Assembly (NCBI RefSeq): GCF_022524485.1
Contig: NZ_JAKXMK010000037.1
Location: forward strand, 56,289 to 120,288
DNA length: 64,000 nucleotides
Source of the DNA: Pseudonocardia alaniniphila
GTDB taxonomy: Bacteria > Actinomycetota > Actinomycetes > Mycobacteriales > Pseudonocardiaceae
Direction: 5' to 3'
The translations under genes and the position numbers were made by a program. Within the stretch, counting starts at the first letter, position 1; the number at the start of each line of letters is the position of its first letter. The notes under the pieces were generated by a model. The model was not told the DNA's origin. It was given only the letters and a program-made list of their open reading frames with translations, and searched no databases. Below, piece by piece: positions 15,749-24,688 of the stretch.

Positions 15749-16966
15749 TCACCCGCCTGCCCCCGTCACTGCCTCGGCGATCGCCGCGTCGGGGTCGTAC
15801 TTGTAGATCCAGCTGTTCGCGACCAGAGGGTCGGCGTCGCGGAAGGACGCGTCGCGCACCTCCTGCTCGGGCCCGTCGGGGAGGTGGTTGACGAACGAGC
15901 GTGCGTGGCTCACCTCCTGCAGGCGGCTCGTGCGCGGACGGCGCAACTCCTCGTAGCGGTGGAGGCCGCGCGCCGGGTCTGCTCGGTCCCCGGCCAGGCA
16001 GGCGGCCAGGACGGCGGCATCCTCGATCGCCTGCGCCGCGCCCTGCGCGAAGAACGGGAACATCGGATGCGCGGCGTCCCCGAGGAGCGTCGTGCGCCCG
16101 ACACTCCACCGTCGCAACGGGGCGCGGTCCAGGAGGGCCCAGCGCCCGGGTGTTCCGGCCGCTCGGATCAGATCGATCAGCCGCGGATCCCACCCCGCGA
16201 ACTCGGTGAGGAACTCCTCGACCGTGGCGGCGGCCGTCCACGACTCGATCGAGTAGTCACCGGCGGGTGCGAAGGCCACCAGGTTCACCAGCCGGCCGGC
16301 CGAGATCGGGTAATGCACCAGGTGGTGATCCGGGCCGATCCACAGCGTCTGGGCCGGCCGGCGGGCGAAGGACGGCGCGCGCTCGGCCGGCACCAGCGCT
16401 CGGAACGCGCAGAGACCCGAGTAGGTCGCGGGGGAGGGCTCGGCGAGCGTGCTCCGCACCACGGAGTGGATGCCATCCGCGCCGATCAGAACGTCCGGCT
16501 CGACCACCTCGCCGTCCGCGAACCGCAGTACCGGACGCGGGCCGGCGGCGTCGAGTCCGACGCAGCGTCGGCCCAGGCGGACCGTTCCGGCCGGTACGGC
16601 AGAGCCGATCGCGTCGAGCAGGTCGGCGCGGTGTGCGGTGTAGGTGTGCTCGCCGTAGAGCCGCTCGCAGGCGGCCTCGAGGTTCTCGGCCGACAAGACC
16701 GTTCCGGTCTGCCATCGCCGGAACTCCCAGCCGACCTGGAGCTGCACGGCCCGTTCCAGGAAGGTGTCCAGGACGCCGAGGCGGCGCAGCAGGCGAACGG
16801 CGTTGGGGGCCACCACCACGCCCGCGCCCACCGGCGTCAGCTCGGAGGCCTGTTCGTACACGGTGCTCGGGAGCCCGGCGCGGTGCAGGAAGGCGGCCGC
16901 TGCGAGCCCGCCGATCCCGCCGCCGACGATCGCGATCTCCGGTGTCTCGGCTGCCGAAGCGACCAT
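15749..16966 (-). CDS. FAD-dependent aromatic monooxygenase
   Basis: A 405-residue class A flavoprotein monooxygenase: GxGxxG FAD loop IAIVGGGIGGLAAA at residue 12, the DG motif GADGIHSVVR, and the GD motif LLGDAAHPMFPFFAQGAAQA. This matches salicylate- or 3-hydroxybenzoate-hydroxylase-like enzymes acting on aromatic acids. Start 16966 has GGAG about 9 bases upstream; the longer frame starting at 17059 would begin inside a palindromic operator, so it is rejected. Divergent from an IclR regulator that probably controls it. Confidence 0.87.
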   Translation of the reverse strand: MVASAAETPEIAIVGGGIGGLAAAAFLHRAGLPSTVYEQASELTPVGAGVVVAPNAVRLLRRLGVLDTFLERAVQLQVGWEFRRWQTGTVLSAENLEAACERLYGEHTYTAHRADLLDAIGSAVPAGTVRLGRRCVGLDAAGPRPVLRFADGEVVEPDVLIGADGIHSVVRSTLAEPSPATYSGLCAFRALVPAERAPSFARRPAQTLWIGPDHHLVHYPISAGRLVNLVAFAPAGDYSIESWTAAATVEEFLTEFAGWDPRLIDLIRAAGTPGRWALLDRAPLRRWSVGRTTLLGDAAHPMFPFFAQGAAQAIEDAAVLAACLAGDRADPARGLHRYEELRRPRTSRLQEVSHARSFVNHLPDGPEQEVRDASFRDADPLVANSWIYKYDPDAAIAEAVTGAGG

Positions 16967-17053
16967 CTGTCCGTACTCCACTCCCGGCCGCGGGTTTCCT
17001 GGGCACGACCGACGCGCCATCGTGCCGGGGCCGTCGAGCGCCGGAGCGGTTGT

Positions 17054-17069
17054 TGTCATTCAATGAACA
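17054..17069. promoter_or_regulatory. Palindrome TGTCATTCAATGAACA, likely IclR operator
   Basis: A near-perfect inverted repeat (TGT-CATT-CAATG-A-ACA) located between the IclR gene (start 17096) and the monooxygenase (start 16966). IclR proteins bind A/T-rich 12-16 bp palindromes in shared promoter regions, and this is the most A/T-rich spot in the interval. Confidence 0.5.
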
Positions 17070-17095
17070 TCGCCGGTGAGAGAGGGAGGCGCGCC

Positions 17096-17875
17096 ATGCC
17101 CCGCACCAATGAGCCCGGTCGGAGCGTGAGCTCCCGCCTCCTGGAGATCCTCTTCGCGTTCCGGGCCGAGCAGAGCGACCTCAGCCTGACCGAGCTCGCC
17201 CGCGAGACCGGGATCCCGCTCGCCACCGTGCGCCGGCTGGTGCTGGAACTCGTGGGCGCAGGTGCGCTCGAGCGCAGGAGCGACGGGCGGTACACCGTCG
17301 GGCTGCGCCTGTGGCAACTCGGGACCCTGGCCCCGCTGACCGAGTCGCTGCGGACGCTGGCACAGCCGTTCATGGACGACCTCTACACCGCCCTGCGACA
17401 GCACGTTCAGCTGGCAGTCCTCGAAGGTCAGCAGGCTGTGGTCATCGAGAGGCTGTCGGCACCGAAGGCGGTGGGACTCGTCTCGCAGGTCGGCGGCCGG
17501 CTGCCCTTGCACTGCTCCGGAGTGGGCAAGGTCCTGCTCAGCCATGGTGGAGCCGACCTGATCGAGAACGTGCTCGGCGGCCGTCTCCCTCGACAGACCT
17601 CTCGGACGGTGGTGGACCCCGACCTGCTCCGCTCGCAGATGGCCGCTTGCCGGCGGACCGGCACGGCCACGGTCCGAGGCGAGCTGACCGAGGACGCCGA
17701 CTCGGTCGCCACCCGCATCGTCGACGGGGAGGGCCGCGTTGTGGCGGCCCTGTCCGTGGTGGTGCGTACAGGCTCGGTGACGCACCAGGCGGCGCTCCCA
17801 TCGGTCGTGACCAGCGGACTGGGAATTTCCCGGCAGCTCGGATGGCGCCCGGGGATCCGGCTGCGCGAGGACTGA
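17096..17875 (+). CDS. IclR-family regulator
   Basis: A 259-residue IclR protein: winged helix at residues 10-75 (DLSLTELARETGIPLATVRRL) and the IclR effector domain with the typical PLHCSGVGKVLLSH signature. Start 17096 has GAGGGAGGCG upstream. Divergent partner of the flavin monooxygenase; such pairs usually respond to the aromatic substrate. Confidence 0.9.
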   Translation: MPRTNEPGRSVSSRLLEILFAFRAEQSDLSLTELARETGIPLATVRRLVLELVGAGALERRSDGRYTVGLRLWQLGTLAPLTESLRTLAQPFMDDLYTALRQHVQLAVLEGQQAVVIERLSAPKAVGLVSQVGGRLPLHCSGVGKVLLSHGGADLIENVLGGRLPRQTSRTVVDPDLLRSQMAACRRTGTATVRGELTEDADSVATRIVDGEGRVVAALSVVVRTGSVTHQAALPSVVTSGLGISRQLGWRPGIRLRED

Positions 17876-17981
17876 TATCGCGTCCGGGCCGCGATCCTGT
17901 GCGCGGACGGAGCCCGATGGGAGCGTGCCCGCGCTTGCAGAGGCGACGGGCAAGCGGTCCGGCCGTCGCCCGGCAGACGGC

Positions 17982-19265
17982 TCAGCCGACCTCGATCCGG
18001 CGCCGGCCGGCGAGGACGTGGCGCTCGCGGCTCGCGGCGACCCCGGTCGCCACCTGCACCACGAGCAGCCCGCCGAGTGCGGCTAGCGGGATGGTCCACC
18101 CGCCGGTGGCGGCGTACACGGCGCCGAGCCCGATCGGGCCGAGGCCCGCGAGCAGGTACCCGAACCCCTGGGCCATGGTCGAGACGTGGCCGGTGTGGTG
18201 CGCGTCCGGCGAGCGCCACACGATGTAGCTCAGCGAGAGGCTGAGCGAGGTGCCCTGCCCGAGGCCGAGCAGCGTCATCCACGCGTACGCCCCGGAAACG
18301 GGGCTCACGGCCAGGCCGAGGTAGGCGCTGCCGGTGAGGACTGCGGATGCGGCGATCGGGAGCCACGTCGGGCGGATCCGCTTGGCCAGCACCGGCGCGA
18401 TCAGCGAGGCCACGATGCCGGGGAACGCCGAATAGGACAGCAGCCATCCCGCCTCCGGTGCGGGCATCCCGTGGTCCTCCAGGAGTGCGGGGACCCACGT
18501 CAGGGTCGTGTAGTAGCTCATGCTCTGCACGCCCATCAGCGCGGTGACCGCGAGTGCGATCGGGTCCGTGAGCACCGCGCGGAACGGCGTTTCGCCGGCT
18601 TCGCACGGCGTGTCGGCGGCCTGGTGCGGCACTTGCGTGCGGACCGGTGCCCGCACGAACTGCGGGAGCCAGACCGCGAACGCGAGCGCGGCCGGGATCG
18701 CCCAGAGCGCGAGCGTCGGCCGCCAGGTCCCGCCCACGGCGAGCAGCGGCACCGTGAGCCCGGACGCGAGGGCGGCGCCGAGGAACAACGCCGTGGAGTA
18801 CAGGCCCATCATCGGCCCGGCGCGGTGCGTGAAACCGTGCTTGATCGCCGCAGGCATCACGACGTTCGCGACCGCGATCGCGGCCCCGACGACGACCGTG
18901 CCCGCGAACAGGCTCGTGAGTCCTGGTTCGAGGCGCAGCACGACGCCGGCGGCGAGGGCGAGCATCGTCAGGCCCAGCAGCCGGTGCATCCCCAGCCGGC
19001 GGGTGAGTCCCGGGGTGAGGAACGCGAAGGCGCCGAACGCGAACACGGGGATGGTGGTGAGCAGGCTGGCGACGGTCGGTGAGAGCCCGAGGCCGGCGCG
19101 GATGTCCGAGAGCACCGGGCCGACCGAGGCGACGCCGATGCGGAGGTTGAGCGCGATCACGAGCAGTCCGGTCGCGAGCACCGCGGAGGCGAGACCGGAC
19201 GACCGGTTCCTCGCGCCGTCTCCGGCGACCGGCCGCCCGAGCGATGGGCGGACGAGGTCCGACAT
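17982..19265 (-). CDS. CynX/NimT-type MFS transporter
   Basis: A 427-residue membrane protein with about twelve spans. The start of the core, IALNLRIGVASVGPVL, and the loop LTPGLTRRLGMHRLL are typical of the CynX/NimT branch (cyanate and nitroimidazole transporters). AAAGGAA lies 8 bases upstream of ATG 19265. Divergent from an AraC-type regulator at 19399. No cyanase gene is present, so cyanate is not implied as substrate. Confidence 0.85.
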   Translation of the reverse strand: MSDLVRPSLGRPVAGDGARNRSSGLASAVLATGLLVIALNLRIGVASVGPVLSDIRAGLGLSPTVASLLTTIPVFAFGAFAFLTPGLTRRLGMHRLLGLTMLALAAGVVLRLEPGLTSLFAGTVVVGAAIAVANVVMPAAIKHGFTHRAGPMMGLYSTALFLGAALASGLTVPLLAVGGTWRPTLALWAIPAALAFAVWLPQFVRAPVRTQVPHQAADTPCEAGETPFRAVLTDPIALAVTALMGVQSMSYYTTLTWVPALLEDHGMPAPEAGWLLSYSAFPGIVASLIAPVLAKRIRPTWLPIAASAVLTGSAYLGLAVSPVSGAYAWMTLLGLGQGTSLSLSLSYIVWRSPDAHHTGHVSTMAQGFGYLLAGLGPIGLGAVYAATGGWTIPLAALGGLLVVQVATGVAASRERHVLAGRRRIEVG

Positions 19266-19398
19266 GCAGGGTTTCCTTTCGAGGTAGGACGAACGGCCGT
19301 GACCGCGATCACTCCGTTGTCCACCTCGGACGTCGGCCGGTTCCCCATCGAGTTCACTCGCCCGCCCCGGTGGCCAACAACTGCTAATCTGACGTTCG

Positions 19399-20181
19399 AT
19401 GCCCAAAACCCGCCACGAACTCACGCAGCCCGAACAGGTCCACCAGCTCGGGCATGCCGAGCGCACGCCGCTGCACACGCACACGCGCGGACACCTCGTC
19501 TACCCGGCGACCGGAGTGCTGTCGCTCGTGACGAAATCGGGCTCGTGGATCGCGCCGCCGAACCGCAGCGTGTGGATTCCCCCAGGATTCGCGCACCAGC
19601 ACCGCGCTCACGGCGCGACGGACATGCGCGTCGTCTTCATGGCCCCCGGCCTGGTCGCGTTGCTGCCCGCCCACCCGGCCGTGCTGGTGATGACCCCCCT
19701 CGCGCGGCAAGCGGTTCTGAGCCTCACCGGCCCCGTCTCGCGTCCGGCCGGCGCACGGGCGCGGCTGCGACGCGTGGTGATCGACGACATCGTCGCCGCA
19801 CCTGAACAGCCCCTTCATCTGCCCGAACCTGCCGACGACCGCCTGCGGGCCGTGGCACACCTCGTCGCGCACGACATGTCCAGCCCCGCGACGCTCGCCG
19901 AACTCGGCCACCGCGTCGGCGCGAGCGAACGGACGCTCAGTCGCCTGTTCCAGGCCGAGACCGGCATGAGCTTTCCCCAGTGGCGCACGCAGCTGCGTAT
20001 TCACCGCGCCCTCTTGCTCCTCGCCGACGGCGTCCCGGTCATCGACACCGCCGTGGCCTGCGGCTGGGCCAACCCGAGCGCGTTCATCGACATCTTCGCC
20101 ACGCTCGTCGGCCAGACCCCGGGCCGGTACCAGCGCTCCATCTTCCGTCAGGTCGACGAGGGCATCAGCGATTCCGTGTAG
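19399..20181 (+). CDS. AraC-family regulator with N-terminal cupin
   Basis: A 260-residue protein. Residues 1-110 form a cupin (LHTHTRGHLVYPATG, then NRSVWIPPGFAHQHRAHG); residues about 160-255 contain the double AraC HTH (TLAELGHRVGASERTLSRLF and VIDTAVACGWANPSAFIDIF). The pairing with a divergent CynX/NimT transporter is a recurrent arrangement in actinobacteria and implies that it controls the transporter. Confidence 0.9.
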   Translation: MPKTRHELTQPEQVHQLGHAERTPLHTHTRGHLVYPATGVLSLVTKSGSWIAPPNRSVWIPPGFAHQHRAHGATDMRVVFMAPGLVALLPAHPAVLVMTPLARQAVLSLTGPVSRPAGARARLRRVVIDDIVAAPEQPLHLPEPADDRLRAVAHLVAHDMSSPATLAELGHRVGASERTLSRLFQAETGMSFPQWRTQLRIHRALLLLADGVPVIDTAVACGWANPSAFIDIFATLVGQTPGRYQRSIFRQVDEGISDSV

Positions 20182-20544
20182 CAGGCCTCGAACACTTCTT
20201 TGACCCGGAGATGAATCGAGCGGATTCTCCCGAACGGGCCGCACGTCACTCGTGCCGGAGATCGGCGCCCTTGCGTCGAGAATTGACCCCGTATTTCTGG
20301 ATTTCGCAGAGAAGGGGTCCGCTGAGCTTGCAGGCCTCGGCGTCGACTCTTACCCTAGACGCTGAATGGGGACGCTGAATCCCGTCGTACGTGCTTTCGT
20401 CGCTGGTTGAGCACCCTGCGGGATAAATGGGTTAGGAGATGGCGATGAGCAAGCGCGAGGGGTCGCGGCATCGGCGAGAGTGCACCGCCATCCCGTATAT
20501 GAACGGACATGGCTGTTTCGCTTGCTCGCTCGAAGAGGCCCGCC
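20182..20544. other. Intergenic region before the two-subunit dioxygenase
   Basis: About 360 bases without a supportable gene. It should contain the promoter for the dioxygenase pair; no strong hairpin or palindrome is seen. Open frames across it lack starts with ribosome-binding sites. Confidence 0.4.
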
Positions 20545-21849
20545 ATGCCGCTGCCCAGTGATTCCACCGCGGAGTTCGGGTCCTCATCGCCGAACGTGCT
20601 GATCGATGAGGACCTCGGCCGGAGCCGTTTCCGGGTGCACCGTTCCACGATGACCTCGCCCGCGGTCCTGTCCGCCGAGCTCGAGCGGGTGTTCGGTCGT
20701 TGTTGGCTCTACCTGGGGCACGAGTCGGAGATCCGCGAGCCGGGCGACTACGTGCGGCGCTCCGTGGGCGGAAGGCCGGTTTTCGTGGTGCGCTCGGCGA
20801 GAACCGGGGAGATCCACGCCTTCCACAACACCTGCACGCACCGAGGCGCGGTGGTCTGCCGGCGTGAGCGGGGCAACTCGAAGGTGTTCCAGTGCTTCTA
20901 CCACGCCTGGTCCTTCGACACGGACGGGAAGCTGGTCGGGGTGCCGGACCGGGAGGCCTACGGCGGCGGCCTCGACTTCGACGCGCTCGGGCTGGCGCAC
21001 GTCGCACGGCTGGAGAGCTACCGGGGATTCCTGTTCCTCTGCTACGACCCTGACGCCGTCGATCTGCGCACGTACCTCGGTGAGGCTGCCGACTACCTCG
21101 ACCTGGTCATCGACGCGGCCGCCGACGGGGTCGAGATCATCACCGGCACGCACGAGTACGGCATGGACGCCAACTGGAAGCTGCTGGTGGAGAACAGCAT
21201 CGACGGCTACCACGCGGCCCCCGTGCACGACACCTACTTCAAGTACCTCGCCGAGCTCGGCAGCGAGCCCCGGCTCACCGACTCCGGCCGGGCACGCGAC
21301 CTGGGCAACGGCCATGCGGTGGTCGAGGGCGAGGCGCCGTGGGGACGCCCGACGGCCCGCTGGGAACCGATCTTCGGGGAACAGACGAAGGACGTGATCG
21401 AGCGCATCAGGGCCGACCTCACCGCGCGCCACGGTGCCGAGCGCGCCCGCCGGATGGCCGACACCAGCCGGAACCTGCTCATCTACCCGAACCTGATCGT
21501 CAACGACATCATGGCGGTCACCGTGCGGACGTTCATGCCGACGGCATCGGACCGCACCGAGATCACCGCATGGCAGCTGGCCCCGCTGAACGAGCACCCC
21601 GACCTGCGCCGACGTCGTCTGGACAGCTTCCTGACGTTCCTGGGTCCGGGTGGGTTCGCGACGCCCGACGACATCGAGGCCCTCGAGTCCTGCCAGCAGG
21701 GCTTCGCCAGCGGTGGCGTGGAGTGGAACGACATCTCACGGGGCATGGCCCGCGATGCGCAACTGACCGACGAGGAACAGATGAGGGCGTTCTGGCGGCA
21801 ATGGAGCAGGCAGGTCGAGCGCCGTGGGGCACCGGTGGGTGCACGATGA
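20545..21849 (+). CDS. Ring-hydroxylating dioxygenase alpha subunit
   Basis: A 434-residue Rieske oxygenase of the benzoate/naphthalene (alpha-beta) class. Rieske ligands are C97-T-H99 and C117-x-x-H120 (NTCTHRG, CFYHAW); the iron site is D220-x-x-H223-x4-H228 (ENSIDGYHAAPVH). ATG 20545 follows AGAGG at 6 bases. It overlaps the beta-subunit gene by 4 bases. Ferredoxin and reductase components are not encoded nearby. Likely opens degradation of an aromatic acid or hydrocarbon; the substrate cannot be read from sequence. Confidence 0.9.
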   Translation: MPLPSDSTAEFGSSSPNVLIDEDLGRSRFRVHRSTMTSPAVLSAELERVFGRCWLYLGHESEIREPGDYVRRSVGGRPVFVVRSARTGEIHAFHNTCTHRGAVVCRRERGNSKVFQCFYHAWSFDTDGKLVGVPDREAYGGGLDFDALGLAHVARLESYRGFLFLCYDPDAVDLRTYLGEAADYLDLVIDAAADGVEIITGTHEYGMDANWKLLVENSIDGYHAAPVHDTYFKYLAELGSEPRLTDSGRARDLGNGHAVVEGEAPWGRPTARWEPIFGEQTKDVIERIRADLTARHGAERARRMADTSRNLLIYPNLIVNDIMAVTVRTFMPTASDRTEITAWQLAPLNEHPDLRRRRLDSFLTFLGPGGFATPDDIEALESCQQGFASGGVEWNDISRGMARDAQLTDEEQMRAFWRQWSRQVERRGAPVGAR

Positions 21850-22376
21850 GTCCGCTCGTGATCTCGCCCGACGAGGCGCCTGCGGTGGCGTCGCTCGCCG
21901 AGACGACCCGCGCCGACGTCGAGGACCTGCTGGTACTGGAGGCGGAGCTGCTCGACGACTGGGCTCTCGACGAGTGGGCGGGCCTCTACACCCCGGACGC
22001 GCGCTACGTCGTCCCCGCCACCGATGACCGCGATGGCGACCCTGACCACAACCTGATGCTGATCGATGACGACGGGCTGCGGCTGCGCTCGCGGGTGGAG
22101 CGACTCAAGAGCCGCAAGGCCCACCGCGAGTACCCCCACTCCAACACCCGCCACCTGGTCAGCAACATCCGGCTGCGCGCGATCGAGGGCGACGAGCTCC
22201 TGGTCACCGCTGCGTTCGCCGTGTTCCGCTACCGCAACCGGCAGGCCGTGCACTACGTCGGCCGCTACCGCTACCGCCTCGTCGTCGCGGGGAACCGGTT
22301 GATGATCCGCCACAAGCGCGTTGAGCTCGACCTCACGGCTCTTCGCCCCGCCAACGACGTGGCGATCATCCTCTGA
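21846..22376 (+). CDS. Ring-hydroxylating dioxygenase beta subunit
   Basis: A 176-residue SnoaL/NTF2-like protein: LLVLEAELLDDWALDEWAGLY at the start of the fold, ARYVVPAT, and the C-terminal NRLMIRHKRVELD typical of dioxygenase beta subunits. The ATGA overlap with the alpha-subunit gene ensures equal synthesis. It has a structural role in the alpha3-beta3 oxygenase. Confidence 0.9.
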   Translation: MSPLVISPDEAPAVASLAETTRADVEDLLVLEAELLDDWALDEWAGLYTPDARYVVPATDDRDGDPDHNLMLIDDDGLRLRSRVERLKSRKAHREYPHSNTRHLVSNIRLRAIEGDELLVTAAFAVFRYRNRQAVHYVGRYRYRLVVAGNRLMIRHKRVELDLTALRPANDVAIIL

Positions 22377-22401
22377 CCCGCCCAGGAATCGGCCCGGCGA
22401 C

Positions 22402-22424
22402 GGGCTCTGACCGGTAAGGAGCCC
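22402..22424. terminator. Bidirectional hairpin between convergent genes
   Basis: GGGCTC (22402-22407) pairs with GAGCCC (22419-22424) across an 11-base loop, in the 54-base gap between the convergent beta-subunit and EamA genes. The stem is short, so this is a modest call supported by position. Confidence 0.4.
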
Positions 22425-22430
22425 TCCTCC

Positions 22431-23372
22431 TCAGCGCGCGCCGGGCTCCGGCTCGGCCACACCCGCGGACCGCGCGGTGTTGGTGAGTGCCACCCCGGCG
22501 AGGATCAGTACGCCACCGAGGATCTCCACGGCGGTCGGGACCTGGCGGAGCAACAGCCACGAGGCCACAGCGGACGTCACCACTTCCAGCAACCCCACGA
22601 GGGAACCGCGCGCAGCACCGATACGAGCGATCGCCGCCACTCCCGTGAGGTAGGGGATCACCGAGGTCACGACCACGAGCAGCGTTGCGGCAACCGGCCA
22701 CCCGATGTCGACGCTGCCCAGCGTTACGCCCATCGCGGATGTGTCGATCACGACCCGGAGCAACCCGGCGATCCCGAGCAGGCCGACCGCGACCGTGCCT
22801 ATCGTCATGCCGATGCCGGCAAGCACCAGCGGCGGAGTCCGGTTCCCCGGACGGTCGGCGACCAGGAAGTAGGCCGCCTGGCACACGGCGGAGGCGAGAC
22901 CCCACACGACCCCTTCCCAGGGAAGCCCGACGCTGTTCCAGACCTGCATCACCAGCGCCAGGCCGATCAGCGCCACTGCCGCGCCCAGCACCGTGCGGCT
23001 GCCCGGTGGCTGCCGCCTGACCACCCACACCCACGCGATCACGAGAATCGAACCGAGGTACTGCAGCAGCAGTGCGATCGTCACAGGCAGGTAGATCAGG
23101 GCGTTGTAGAAGGTCACTTGCACTCCAGCCGCGGCGAGCAACCCGTACACGGCGAGTGCCCCGCCGTCGGCGCGGATCGCCGCCACCACACCAGGGCGGA
23201 CGAACGCCAGAATCCCGAGCAGGACGACGGCTCCTCCGCTGAGCCGGACGAACACCGCACCGCTGGCCGACCAGCCCGCGTCCGTCAGCGCCTTCCCCAG
23301 GGAACCTGACAGGCCGAACCCGACGGCCGAGACCAACGCCAGAGCGAGGCCTGACCGCTCATGACCACGCAA
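22431..23372 (-). CDS. EamA-family (DMT) transporter
   Basis: A 313-residue membrane protein with two EamA halves of about five spans each (GLALALVSAVGFGLSGSLGK and WGLASAVCQAAYFLVADRPG begin the repeats). It ends in a charged tail. Members export metabolites or amino acids. It converges on the dioxygenase genes, so co-regulation is not implied. Confidence 0.87.
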   Translation of the reverse strand: MRGHERSGLALALVSAVGFGLSGSLGKALTDAGWSASGAVFVRLSGGAVVLLGILAFVRPGVVAAIRADGGALAVYGLLAAAGVQVTFYNALIYLPVTIALLLQYLGSILVIAWVWVVRRQPPGSRTVLGAAVALIGLALVMQVWNSVGLPWEGVVWGLASAVCQAAYFLVADRPGNRTPPLVLAGIGMTIGTVAVGLLGIAGLLRVVIDTSAMGVTLGSVDIGWPVAATLLVVVTSVIPYLTGVAAIARIGAARGSLVGLLEVVTSAVASWLLLRQVPTAVEILGGVLILAGVALTNTARSAGVAEPEPGAR

Positions 23373-24095
23373 TATCCCTTACCTTCTCGCCGCGACCAAG
23401 GAAATCCGGAGGATCTAATTTCGGTCACGGCTCATTGATGCTCGCCGATGTGGATTGTCGATGTCTCCGGAAATTCGGCTCATCGGGTGCCGATCACCCG
23501 GTGATGCAGTCGGGCCATTGCCCGTAGCCATTTTGCTCCGTCTGGATCATCCCTGGAAACAGCCGATGTACTGGAAGTAGGGCCGAAGTCACCAACGCTG
23601 CTACACCGCGCAACCCGAGCGCTGCCGGCCCTACGGCGTTGCGGCGTCTCGCTGTCACCCGCCTTGGTTCACCACGATGACCGCGCCGCGGCGGCGTCCA
23701 CCGCAGCAACGCGATGTCGGCGGTCGGGTCGCGCTCGGCGGTCGACGGGATCGCCGTCGTCCGTTCGCCGAGCCCTGAGGTGTGCGCTGCTGCCCACCTG
23801 TCCGCCGGCGCGAGCGCAACCGCGCAGACGATCACGCTGAAGGGCGCAGGCGTCTCGTCCCACCTACCACGCCTGCTTGGCCGGGTGGCGGCTGCGCCGA
23901 CCTGCGGCGGCTTCCGTCTTGGCGGCCATCCGAACCGAGGTGCGTTCCCGCCAGGCCGAGCTGCTGCCGCGCCGCTGAGCACCACAGGATCGAGCAGCCC
24001 ATTCAGGTTCGTCGACCACAAACGCGGGCACTCCAGATGCGCGGCAAGAGCAGCTCCGCCGGGAGCGACCCGCAGCATGAAGCGAGGAGATTTCC
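23373..24095. other. Long gap with no assignable gene
   Basis: Several long overlapping frames cross this 720-base region, including one of 204 codons on the minus strand (23494-24108), but none has a ribosome-binding site and no family motif is visible. A plus-strand stretch around 23880-23985 reads like the end of a protein (ACLAGWRLRRP then AAASVLAAIRTEVRSRQAEL). The region may be decayed coding DNA. Confidence 0.3.
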
Positions 24096-24536
24096 ATGAC
24101 GACGTCACGCGGATCGATGGGCACCCGTGCCGGAGGTTCCGGTCGACCTCGGAGCCACAGCACGGAGAGCTCCGGTGCCGAAGCGATCCGCGACTTCGTC
24201 GAGGACGTGCGGGACATAATCGAAGAGGAGCTTCACGTCGCGCAGGAGGAGCTGGCCGGCAAGTTCCGCGTGGCGTCCGAGGGGGCGCTGGTGCTCGGTG
24301 TCGCCGTCGTGCTCGGTGGGTTGGCTGCCGGCACGTCCACTGTGGTGATCCTGCGCATGCTGGAGAAGGTTCTCCCTCCGACGGTGGCGGCCACGGTCGC
24401 GACGGTCGTTTTCGCCATCGCGGCCGGCGTGCTCGCCACGGTAGGGATCGCAGCGGTCCGACGTGCGTTGCCGCTCATTCCGGAGCGGGCACTCGAGGAG
24501 CTGCGGGAGGAGGTTCGTGAGGTGCTGCCGGGTTGA
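24096..24536 (+). CDS. Phage-holin-superfamily-like membrane protein
   Basis: A 146-residue protein: a Ser/Gly-rich start, a charged helix (AIRDFVEDVRDIIEEELHVA), two membrane segments (about residues 65-90 and 100-125, with a turn at LEKVLPPTV), then an acidic amphipathic tail. This is the layout of the actinobacterial Phage_holin_3_6/DUF1469 group, which in bacteria is a chromosomal stress-linked membrane protein and not a lysis holin. CGAGGAGA precedes the ATG. Confidence 0.72.
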   Translation: MTTSRGSMGTRAGGSGRPRSHSTESSGAEAIRDFVEDVRDIIEEELHVAQEELAGKFRVASEGALVLGVAVVLGGLAAGTSTVVILRMLEKVLPPTVAATVATVVFAIAAGVLATVGIAAVRRALPLIPERALEELREEVREVLPG

Positions 24537-24688
24537 TCACCGAAACGGCCGGTGGTACCGCGGTGTCCATGTCGGGAGGGGCAGATACGGCAAGTCGTCA
24601 GAAGGTGCGCGTAATGATGGGTGCGTGCTCGCGTGACATCACGGCAGCGGCGCTGGAGGCGCATTCGGCCGGGTCCCTGGGACGTCGA

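Noticed and set aside
15749..17059. Longer start for the flavin monooxygenase at 17059
   Set aside because: It would begin inside a palindromic operator, lacks a ribosome-binding site and adds 31 residues before the FAD motif; start 16966 is better.
17982..19265. CynX-like transporter taken as proof of cyanate metabolism
   Set aside because: No cyanase or carbonic anhydrase gene accompanies it; the carbonic anhydrase at 6003 is 12 kb away in another unit.
24096..24536. Holin-like gene as evidence of a prophage
   Set aside because: No other phage genes nearby; this family is common as a chromosomal membrane protein in actinobacteria.
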